A DNA stretch of 64,000 nucleotides from Adineta ricciae (taxonomy: Eukaryota > Rotifera > Eurotatoria > Adinetida > Adinetidae), in the NCBI GenBank assembly GCA_905250025.1, contig CAJNOJ010000147.1, positions 1 to 64,000 on the forward strand, in the 5' to 3' direction. Below are positions 25,181 through 34,042 of the stretch, one piece after another (positions within the stretch are counted from its first letter, which is position 1; every line of letters begins with the position of its first letter). Below the pieces are notes generated by a model. It was not told the origin of the DNA, ran no database searches, and worked only from the letters and a program-made list of their open reading frames with translations. The position numbers were made by a program, and so were the translations under genes.

Positions 25181-25404
25181 GAGAATACATCCTATTCCGC
25201 AATGTTGCACATTTTGGAATCAGTTCCGCACACGGAATCACTTCCTACGATTCCGGAATTAACTCGAAGCAATTCCGGAATCGATACACGGCGATGATAG
25301 CCAGTCGCACTTAAGCAAGCATGCAATTCCGGAATCGTAGGAATCGATTCCGTGTGCGGAACTGATCCCCAAATGTTCAAGATTGCGGAATAGGATGACT
25401 GCTC
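25181..25404. mobile_element. Foldback MITE-like insertion, 224 bp, with 8-bp target duplication
   Basis: The two ends are inverted repeats (both contain CATCCTATTCCGCAAT when read inward), and the match continues inward through AGTTCCGCACACGGAATC, so most of the element can fold on itself. It is flanked by TTGCAACA at 25173-25180 and 25405-25412. The other haplotype (around 27115) has a single CAATTGCAACA and no insert, which is an empty site. An 8-bp duplication is typical of hAT-type transposition, but the terminal bases do not identify a family. It codes for nothing and must have been moved in trans. Confidence 0.8.
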
Positions 25405-25490
25405 TTGCAACAATGTCTGCCTCTTTGTAAACAATCACGAAGTCTTGTTAACAAAGAGAGCTTATCTTTATTATAGAACAGAGAAACGCA

Positions 25491-26221
25491 ATGGAAAATA
25501 TTATCAAGATGTTCGTCAGTGGCAGTTCAGCTGAAGGACAATCATATGCCAATCATTTTCGTCACGATAACCAGCTTCAAGATTTTGACTTCATGCTAGA
25601 AGTATGTGCCTTAAACTCCAATGATCAGTTAGTTCTAATTAACAATGCCCCGGGTTTCGTGTTGGTGAAGTGGTCGTCTGAAAATGTGACCAAAGATTTG
25701 CCGCATAACAGTCAATTCGTTGATGGTTTTCGCATGAAACAACAATTTGCCGATCACTACATATCCTCTGTAAATGCAAGCCCTCTCCTCGCAAGCCAGT
25801 TTAACACAACGACAGGCACAGCCAGTATAGAAGCAACTATTCAAAGTGATCTGATACACCAAGCTACAAAATTTCATAATGCTCTTAAATATGTCGAAAC
25901 ACTTCAATCCGATGAGAACAAGAAGAAAAAATTTATTGAATATCACGAATGGTGCGAAGATAATATCTCAAATATTTTCGATAAATGTTTACCAGAATTA
26001 CCTATGTACGATTATTTTGGTAAAAATTACGTCTCAGACTGTTTCTGTATGGTGAGCCCAGCTTTTGGATTTCAATTATCAGCTGAGCATCGTAAACGCG
26101 CAGAATCGGTGTTAAATTTTTATCTTAAATACCGACATTCCTATTGCATATCGCAGCAGATTTACAAATATCTTCAAAAATCTAGTTGCTTAGACACGCG
26201 ACCTGTCGATGCGGACCTGGT
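25491..26221 (+). CDS. cGLR-WW-HECT gene, 5' fragment (haplotype with MITE upstream)
   Basis: First 243 codons of the gene described at 27200, from MENIIKMFVSGSSAEG to 'RPVDADLV', ending at the n at 26222. It differs from the 27200 copy by scattered substitutions (for example VTKDLPHNS against ATEKLPHNG). The GSSAEG and DFDFM catalytic motifs are intact. It stops at exactly the base where the other haplotype piece also stops, as expected of two arms of one assembly bubble. Confidence 0.85.
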
Positions 26222-26222
26222 N

Positions 26223-26597
26223 CCTTCCGAATTTGAAACTCCACTGTTAAGTTCGCTCATAGAAGATCTCTCTGCGACTTATAAAATCGATTTGGCAAAT
26301 AATCGACAGACGAATACAAGAACGTCACATTCACGACTGATTGCACGACGATTGACACATACATCATCAGATAATCGACATTGGTTCTATTTCGACAACG
26401 ATATTGGTTGGATACGGTACGAGCAACAAGCAGAAAATCAAATTGAGCAAGCATTTCAATGTTATCGTTCTGGTCAAGGATCCTTTACTGTAGATATTCG
26501 CCTTCCTGGTCGATCCGATACACACCAATTTAATTTCTTAAAAGGCCAACAACGAATCAAATCTACCACCATGACAGCGAATATCAAACGTGAATGA
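26223..26597 (+). CDS. Helicase-PARP-WWE gene, C-terminal fragment (other haplotype arm)
   Basis: Starts in frame at PSEFETPLLSSL and gives the end of WWE 1 plus all of WWE 2 to the TGA, nearly identical to 24254-24628. It is the allele of that tail, not a separate gene. Its downstream sequence is the MITE-free version of the spacer. Confidence 0.85.
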   Translation, partial: PSEFETPLLSSLIEDLSATYKIDLANNRQTNTRTSHSRLIARRLTHTSSDNRHWFYFDNDIGWIRYEQQAENQIEQAFQCYRSGQGSFTVDIRLPGRSDTHQFNFLKGQQRIKSTTMTANIKRE

Positions 26598-27199
26598 AAA
26601 CTAGTTTATTCTACACATAACCTTTTTCTGTAATGAATAACACTAGTCAAAATAATTTTAAAAAAAAACAAAGTAAAAGGAAGAACAGCATATGAACGTA
26701 CTGTTTTTTGTATGTTAAATAAAACTACACATTGCATTGGCTAAAACATCTCAAGTAAATATTAGTCTTCAATCAATAGTAACGGATGCACAGAACATTT
26801 TCTTTCCTTTCATGCTACTGGCATTTATATTCCTTAGTCGTTCTGTTTTTTTCCAAGCTATTATTACATATAAACAGTATAGCATAAAAGTAATAGTGTT
26901 CATTTTACTCCATTGACAGCTCTGGCATAGACTTTTCTTCACAGGTTATTTCTGAACGCACTTTTCCAAATTACAGCTTTGTAACTACTATGAATAGAAC
27001 AAAGCTTTGAATCCACGATAAAATCAAAGATTTATTTTCGAAATCGAAAACGTATTTAGAAAAGTTTTCTTGAATAGTACAAAGACTAGAACGATGAAGT
27101 TTCACGCTTTCAATTGCAACAATTTCTGCCTCCTTGTAAACAATCACGAAGTCTTGTTAATAAAGAGAGTTTATCTTTATTATAGAACAGACAAACGCA
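26598..27199. other. Spacer before cGLR gene, MITE-free allele
   Basis: Collinear with 24629-25490 but without the 224-bp element and with a short deletion near 26935. Contains AATAAA at 26718-26723. No other gene seen. Confidence 0.7.
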
Positions 27200-30100
27200 A
27201 TGGAAAATATTATCAAGATGTTCGTCAGTGGCAGTTCAGCTGAAGGACAATCATATGCCAATCATTTTCGTCACGATAACCAGTTTCAAGATTTTGACTT
27301 CATGCTAGAAGTCTGTGCCTTAAACTCCAATGATCAGTTAGTTCTAATTAACAATGCCCCGGGTTTCGTGTTAGTGAAGTGGTCGTCTGAAAATGCGACC
27401 GAAAAGTTGCCGCATAACGGTCAATTCGTTGATGGTTTTCGCATGAAACAACTATTTGCCGATCGCTACATATCCTCTGTAAATGCAAGTCCTCTCCTCG
27501 CAAGTCAGTTGAACACAACGACAGACACAGCCAGTATAGAAGCAACTATTCAAAGTGATCTGATACACCAAGCTACAAAATTTCATAATGCTCTCAAGTA
27601 TGTCGAAACACTTCAATCCGATGAGAACAAGATGAAAAAATTTATTGAATATCACGAATGGTGCGAAGATAATATCTCAAATATTTTCGGTAAATGTTTA
27701 CCAGAATTTCCTATGTACGATTATTTTGGTAAAAATTACGTCTCAGACTGTTTCTGTATGGTGAGCCCAGCTTTTGGATTTCAATTATCAGCTGAGCATC
27801 GTAAACGCGCAGAATCGGTGTTAAATTTTTACCTTAAATATCGGCATTCCTATTGCATATCGCAGCAGATTTACAAATATCTTCAAAAATCTAGTTGCTT
27901 AGACACGCGACCTGTCGATGCGGACCTGGTNCCTATGTACGATTATTTTGGTAAAAATTACGTCTCAGACTGTTTCTGTATGGTGAGCCCAGCTTTTGGA
28001 TTTCAATTATCAGCTGAGCATCGTAAACGCGCAGAATCGGTGTTAAATTTTTACCTTAAATATCGGCATTCCTATTGCATATCGCAGCAGATTTACAAAT
28101 ATCTTCAAAAATCTAGTTGCTTAGACACGCGACCTGTCGATGCGGACCTGGTTCCGGCGATAAGACTTGATTTCTGGCCTTCTAACATGAATTGGTTTCT
28201 CAATCGACTGAAAACAAATCGGCCGCTACTTTTCGAAAAAATCGAGCCACTTCATATGCACATTATTCCAAAATGGTCTGGTAGAACAGAAAAGTCGAAT
28301 GAGAATATTGAATTTCGTTATTCATTCTCCGCCATTGAAAAAGAACTAGCCGACCAGCGATCACCTATCGAGCAAGTTTTAAATCGAGTAGCACGCGGTA
28401 TCTTTTATAAATATCTACATAAAAGTGTATTGAAGCCGCCATGTTCTAACAAAAAGTACTTGACATCCTATTTAGTTAAAACAACAATATTATGGATGTG
28501 TGAAACAAAGGATTTTGACAATATTTATGCTATAACCAATAGTTGTACTCCTCGAGTAGAAAAAATGTTGGCTCATCGACTAGCAAATCAATGGATAGAA
28601 TATGTTTGTTCAGTTTTAAAGTCTCGAATTTGTCCACATTATTTTATTGAGAATTTAAATTTATTGGAAGAATATACCGACGAATATCTGGATAACGCAT
28701 GTTATGTCCTGCAGAATAATGTGAACTTACGTGATGATCATCTAACTCAAATTTTTCAGACGCCGCCGAAAAATGAAGAATCGAATAAAGAAACCAGTGA
28801 TTATATGGAACATTTTTTCGCAAACATAGACGCATCTGAATTTTTTTCTGATAGCACAGACCTGTGCAATCAATTTATGCATGGTTTCAAAATGGATTTC
28901 AGTATATACGGCGGTGATGGTGACGGCGACGATGATGCTTTAGCTACTATATTTATATCGAGTTACTTGTTATTAAACATGATGGCGATATTCGACAATG
29001 TTGAATTAAATAACTGGCAATTATGGAAAGATTTGTTCATCAGCAATCCGTCAGAGCAGTCGCCAATCATATCTCAAAAAATGACAACAAGAAAGAACAC
29101 ACCAGTTTATACTTTAATGAACATGATTTTAGTCTTTAGCTTAGAAGAAGTAGATAAGTATGTTTCAGATGAAAATTTGAGCACTAAACTTAAAAATCTG
29201 GCCTCATGCCCAATTTTTCAAACTGGCGATATGATATCAATGAGTTTAACAAGAATGTTGCCTTTAATTTTACAGCAACCGGGAGTTCTTCTTTCTCACA
29301 GACGAACTGTTTTGGAAAATCCAACGAATATGGTACCGACGCTTGCCGAACACGTTAAAAAACAAACACCGGCTCATNAGTATGTTTCAGATGAAAATTT
29401 GAGCACTAAACTTAAAAATCTGGCCTCATGCCCAATTTTTCAAACTGGCGATATGATATCAATGAGTTTAACAAGAATGTTGCCTTTAATTTTACAGCAA
29501 CCGGGAGTTCTTCTTTCTCACAGACGAACTGTTTTGGAAAATCCAACGAATATGGTACCGACGCTTGCCGAACACGTTAAAAAACAAACACCGGCTCATT
29601 TTCGGAATATCCTCTACTCCGATTGTATACAACCAACGATTCCATCTACAACGGTGCCAGCGACGTTACATTCGAACGAAACGGTTGATGAAAATGTGAC
29701 TACACAGATGATAGAAGGATTCGTACTAGATGGCGAAGAGTTTAATACATTAATTAATGAGACGATTTCGTTTAATCAAACTCCATATTCATACTTACAG
29801 ACTCAGCAATATCTATCTAAGATAGATACCTCTCAAGTAAGGACTAACTTTTGCCTATATATCTATATTCTCCGTTTACACGCATCTGAAGTATTCGACT
29901 CGGACGACGAATAAGAACATATCCGGATGGGAAAGTCGATTCGATCAAACTTACAAGAGAATATTCTACGTCGATCATCACACTTTAGTCGTCACATGGA
30001 TTGCACCAACAGTCTACCATCTAGGTGAACGAATTCAGTGGTATGTTCAAACAGCAGTAGAGCATCGTGTTTCATCGCCCAGCAAATATAGAACAAACTT

Positions 30101-31324
30101 GCCGACTATAATTGATTTGGAATCGAATACTCCCAGTGCAGACGCTCTATTTAAATATGATACTACAGAATGGGAAGGTTTGCATCAGATGCAAGCGCTA
30201 GATAATTCCATGGACAGTCTAACGCTGAATGATGCTTGGTATATGTGTTCCGACCAACAAAATCGAACATACTTTATCAATTCAGAAAGCAAGATTCTAC
30301 AGTTGAATAGTCAGTTGGTGAAGGTAGAATAGACCAAAAATTCATGTCCATTCTGTCTTTTGTTGTTGTTGTTATAGGATGTTCAATCGTTGAGAATCTT
30401 GCTAGCAGTTAATACAACTACAGGACAATTGAACCTTGAAATTCAATCTAATAATTTCTTTCAAAGTTCTTACGATCTAATAATGAAGATGGAACCCTTT
30501 GAACTACGCAGAAAAATGTTTACAGTGATCTTATCAACTAACAGTATCTCGCTATACTTCAAAACATGTCGAATGAATGTACCTGTATTTCTCTTCGTAG
30601 AGGAAATGAGTCAAAAGGAGAAGAATGACTTTTGGTTTGTTCAACTTCATGAAAAAATGCTTGAAATGAAATTACTAGCAAAGCAGGACGCATATTACGA
30701 TCTCATCGACTCAGAAGTTCCAGATGTTTACTTTCGGCAAGTCATTGAACTAATGAAAACAAAACTGAGCATAATGGGGAATATTTATTAAAGATTTCTC
30801 GGGCGTCTTATGGCAATGTCAATCTACTACAGCGTGAGATTTCCGTTAAAGTTTCCGATATTCTACTACAGAATACTATTCAACAAAGAGTTGACATTGA
30901 ATCTGTTAGAACTGAAATATTTCGATCTTGACAATTTCAACAAAGCAAAACAAAAGACTGATAAACCAGTTGCAGAAATTCTACAAAGATATTTCGCAAA
31001 ACCAATCAAGCTCCAAATGATGCAAATACGACAAGGACTTAACGAGGTAAGACTGCCTTATGATCGACTTTTGTTACTCTATACTCATAGGTGATACCAA
31101 TTGAATGGATGGAACATCTGAACACTGAAGATATTGAAAAAATGATTAGTGGTTTCTGTACCGTACATGAAATGGAAAGAGCTCGTCAACAAGAAGAAAC
31201 TTCATTAGTGCATATGGCCACTGTTGATACTAAATCCGTCGATACAAATATTCCAACCAACGAAGATAATAAGTCTTCAACAGCTGACGTAGTAGTGAAA
31301 ACCAGATGTTGCACAATTCTATAA
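27200..31324 (+). CDS. cGAS-like receptor (Mab-21 NTase) fused to WW modules, HECT N-lobe and CaaX box
   Basis: Exon 1 starts at 27200 and ends at 29836; two 221-bp stretches are shown twice around the n at 27931 and 29378. Later exons are 29892-30323, 30378-30736, 30794-31046 and 31091-31324. All joins keep phase (introns 55, 54, 57 and 44 bp); collapsed length is 1,156 residues. The N-terminus has NTase motifs GSSAEG (11-16) and DFDFM (31-35), the third acidic site in 'VDADLVPAIRLDFWPS', and the Mab-21 helices 'EFRYSFSAIEKELADQ' and 'SYLVKTTILWMCE'. After a ~300-residue helical region comes a WW domain (GWESRFDQTYKRIFYVDHHT...W), a second WW-like motif, and a HECT N-lobe (SSYDLIMKMEPFELRRKMF, YFRFLGRLMAMSIYY, QIRQGLNEVIPIEW). 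The HECT C-lobe with the catalytic Cys is absent; the protein ends KTRCCTIL, a geranylgeranyl-type CaaX. cGLRs make cyclic dinucleotides on sensing nucleic acid; the fusion is my splice inference. Confidence 0.8.
27931..28152. repeat. n plus exact 221-bp repeat of 27710-27930 (assembly overlap)
   Basis: The 221 bases after the n match the 221 before it exactly by eye. With the n this adds 222 bases, a multiple of 3, so the reading frame survives and the duplication is easily mistaken for a protein repeat. Confidence 0.9.
29378..29599. repeat. n plus exact 221-bp repeat of 29157-29377 (assembly overlap)
   Basis: Same arrangement and same overlap length as at 27931. Equal exact overlaps at two joins are the signature of graph-assembly unitigs laid end to end without trimming. 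Confidence 0.9.
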
Positions 31325-32161
31325 CTATAGCATTCGAAATATCCATAGATTCAAGCACTTCGTCAAATTATGACGAGTAAATCATATAACGAAAGAGTTT
31401 CTCCGTAGACACAACTATTGAGCTGTCTGCGGTATAAAAACTAAAGATCTTATCGAATTGACCATGCTTATTTATAATCTGAGTATTCAAAATTCGTAAT
31501 CAGCACACCCACTAGGGAAAGGGGAGTGCTTAAATTCCTTTGTTCTTTAATTATTATGCACTTCAGAAGTATAAGTAGATCTTAATTATAATTTTGATAG
31601 ATGTCTGAAGTGCATTTTTGGTTTATCTGCGCTCAAGATACACGTCACAACTGACGTAACGAAGAAATAAATATATGAGAAAGTTGTGAGGCCTATCTGT
31701 AGGCTTTGTCAAAGAAAATAATAAATATCAAATTCTCTCAATGCTCAGACGTGCATTCTCTAATCTCATCCTTTCCTAGATAAGACTTCGGGATTCATCG
31801 AAATCTGCATGATCGATTGATACTATGAAAATGATGATAATGGATGTTAAAGATGACGTGTTCTTCAATTTCCAGTTACTTTCTTGCAAAATGCAATAAA
31901 GAATTTTCTAGTGGCAATATTATTTGTTCAAAATGGATCACACTTTCATTAAATAAATTTTTAATTTGATGTTATCATTTATACACATGTAATCCTTTAA
32001 GAAACGCTATGACGCAAATCATGAAAAAAAAATTGCCTAGTTTAACCTGCAAGACAATTAGATTTATTACCTATTTTTATTCTGCTTTTACACAACGATA
32101 TCAAACTTACAGATATACAAGACAAATTTTGAATTAAAAATCTTTCATCAACTACAAGACG
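31325..32161. other. Intergenic between cGLR gene and 7TM receptor
   Basis: AT-rich and collinear with 35986-36836. Holds a conserved inverted repeat (31557-31614). No gene recognised; it should contain the cGLR 3' UTR and the receptor promoter. Confidence 0.55.
31557..31614. repeat. Conserved 11-bp inverted repeat (hairpin)
   Basis: TGCACTTCAGA and TCTGAAGTGCA are separated by 36 bases. The other haplotype (about 36213-36272) keeps both arms with one changed base at the outer end. It could be a terminator-like hairpin, a very small MITE or a protein site; function unknown. Confidence 0.5.
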
Positions 32162-33220
32162 ATGGCTTTACTTACAACACTCATCAACATCTACTACAAT
32201 ATCGTTCGTTATTTCATGTCGTTAATCTTCTTTTTTGGAATTACCGGTTCATTATTGAACATTATCTTGTTTTCTCGCCAAAAACTAAGACAAACATCAT
32301 GCTGTATTTGTATGTATCGATATTCAGATTCGATTTCATCTCTATCCACTTTATTTTCAGTAGATTTTCTTGCAGCATCATTCAGTAGCCTTCTGTCGTT
32401 ACTTTTTGGTTTAATTCCGACGTTTTATCTACTCAATAACGTCTATCCTGGTAACTATTCCGTTGTGTTCTGTAAAATGCAAGGATACATCACTCATACA
32501 AGCCTTCAAATGACACGAGTGCTTCTCGTTCTGGCTTGTTTCGATCGTTACGCTCTTAGTTCATCCAGTAGTTATTTGAGAAAGTTTGCAACTGTCTCCA
32601 TTGCACGTCGATGCGTTCCTGTCGTAATGTTATCATGTTATTTAATCGCAATTCATTTAATTATTTATCTTGATGTTGTCAATAGTTCTTGTGGTATTTA
32701 TCAATTATCAGTATTAATCTATAATAGTGTTTATTCGATAGCAACAATATCGATTACAATGCCTTTGCTCATGTTCATTTTTTCGTTCTTAACGTTTGTG
32801 AATTTAAAACAGCGTCAAAAGAAACGACAGCAAATGAATTCAGCAGCGATTCATCGAGATATCATTCGCGATAAGAAGGTGTTTTTTACGTTATTAGTGC
32901 AATTATTGTTGTATTTCATATCAACAGGATTGTATGCACCGAATATCATTTATACAACAATTACGCAAAATATGCCGAAATCATCGGATCAACAAGTGAT
33001 TGGACTCTTTATTAACGCATTTGCGCTGCTTCTTATCTATATCTATCCTGGCTTCTCATTTTTGGCTTTTACAGTTTCATCGAAAACATTCCGAAGAGAA
33101 TTATTCAATTTAAGGAAACTATTTCCATTTTACTGCGTACGACGCACAGCAGTGTTACCTTACACGACTACGAATCGAAGGATGAACACAAACGACGCAA
33201 CCAATAATCAAACATTTTGA
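32162..33220 (+). CDS. Seven-transmembrane receptor, rhodopsin-like, bdelloid type
   Basis: Open over 352 codons, but bases 32310-32363 are very probably a 54-bp intron (GTATGT...GTAG). Its length is a multiple of 3 and it has no in-frame stop. Splicing turns an unlikely polar stretch into 'CCIYFLAASFSSLLSLLFGL', the normal TM2 of this family, giving 334 residues. TM1 is GITGSLLNIILF; the TM3 end has DRY in 'LACFDRYALSS'; Cys residues before TM3 and in ECL2 (SSCGIYQ) can pair; TM7 is YPGFSFLAFTVSS, lacking NPxxY. The tail is basic and short. Bdelloids carry many such orphan receptors, likely for peptides or environmental cues; the ligand is unknown. The allele is at 36837. Confidence 0.8.
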   Translation: MALLTTLINIYYNIVRYFMSLIFFFGITGSLLNIILFSRQKLRQTSCCICMYRYSDSISSLSTLFSVDFLAASFSSLLSLLFGLIPTFYLLNNVYPGNYSVVFCKMQGYITHTSLQMTRVLLVLACFDRYALSSSSSYLRKFATVSIARRCVPVVMLSCYLIAIHLIIYLDVVNSSCGIYQLSVLIYNSVYSIATISITMPLLMFIFSFLTFVNLKQRQKKRQQMNSAAIHRDIIRDKKVFFTLLVQLLLYFISTGLYAPNIIYTTITQNMPKSSDQQVIGLFINAFALLLIYIYPGFSFLAFTVSSKTFRRELFNLRKLFPFYCVRRTAVLPYTTTNRRMNTNDATNNQTF

Positions 33221-33804
33221 ATCTAATGTGTTGTGTTCTCTTGTAAATGTTTGAAAATAAATCTACATAAGTGTGGTATTGTATGTTCACTGTATACGAA
33301 AGGAATATATTAATGCAATTAGTATTTCACTCATTCCTGTCGCATATCATTACTCGGCATAATCGTACCTTACGAGTTTCACATAGTATGCAGAGTGTGA
33401 AACAGCCTATTCACTTTTGTAAAAATCTAAACGTAAATAATCTTCAACGAATGACGAATTGCATGCTTATGAACTATGATTTAATTAGGTTAGATAGAGT
33501 ATGTCAAAGAAATATCCATATGATTCCTACAGTAATAATTATTAATCGCTTTGCATTTACATTAGTTTCTGATATGTAGAAGATTATATACAGCGAGGTT
33601 TTGTTGAACAGAAAATTGTGCGTATACATCAAGTTTTGCCATTACTAAAACGAAATCCGTTCTCTTTCGTATTCATACATCATAAACAGATGTGCATATT
33701 CTCTCAAACGCCTTCTTTCCGAGAATGATGGAAGTTGATTCAGGAATCTGTCGTGAATAAGCATGTCTTTCTCTCGCACCACCTGCTTCTTTCGCTGAAT
33801 GGAG
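33221..33804. other. Intergenic between 7TM receptor and BRICHOS-like gene
   Basis: Contains AATAAA-type sequence shortly after the receptor stop (around 33255). An apparent plus-strand frame at 33271-33579 is broken by small indels in the other haplotype and is not accepted as a gene. Confidence 0.55.
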
Positions 33805-33812
33805 TATAAAAG
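33805..33812 (+). promoter_or_regulatory. TATA box of BRICHOS-like gene (first copy)
   Basis: TATAAAAG lies only 9 bp before the first in-frame ATG (33821). Transcription normally starts about 25-32 bp after a TATA box, so that ATG would be upstream of the mRNA; the ATG at 33848 is the likely start. Confidence 0.7.
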
Positions 33813-33847
33813 ATAACGCAATGATTTCGATCTATAATCAATTGAAA

Positions 33848-34041
33848 ATGTTGAAAACTTTTGCTCTCCTTCTGATAACTTGTGCTGCGTTTGCTACAGC
33901 ATTAAAACAACATCGTACTGTTGGCATTATTGAAAATGGAATGTTCATCGAACAGACTGTTACTCATTATGACGATCTCCACGTCATCGAAGTACCTCAA
34001 CATGGTGATCGTGCTCACATCATGGCTTATCTGGATTTTCG
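33848..34041 (+). CDS. Secreted BRICHOS-like protein, 5' fragment
   Basis: Encodes the signal peptide MLKTFALLLITCAAFATA and the following ~45 residues up to 'IMAYLDFR', then hits the single n at 34042. After the n the sequence jumps back into the cGLR gene. It is the allele of the complete gene at 38521. Confidence 0.8.
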
Positions 34042-34042
34042 N
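34042..34042. other. Single-n join, second bubble arm begins
   Basis: The sequence after the n starts AGTATGTTTCAGATG, the same point at which the previous arm began (29379). The 29379-34041 and 34043-38713 stretches are therefore alternative versions of one region. Confidence 0.9.

Larger units (their letters stand above)
24629..25490. other. Spacer between helicase-PARP gene and cGLR gene
   Basis: Both flanking genes run in the same direction. It holds the helicase poly(A) signal and the 5' region of the cGLR gene. The matching spacer in the other haplotype (26598-27199) is shorter mainly because it lacks the foldback element at 25181-25404. Confidence 0.7.

Noticed and set aside
25129-25434. 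Short frames on both strands at the MITE
   Set aside because: They span the palindromic element and its flanks and are absent from the other haplotype.
33271-33579. Plus-strand frame of 102 codons after the 7TM receptor
   Set aside because: The allelic stretch near 37950-38200 has indels that break the frame, and no signal, domain or codon pattern supports it.
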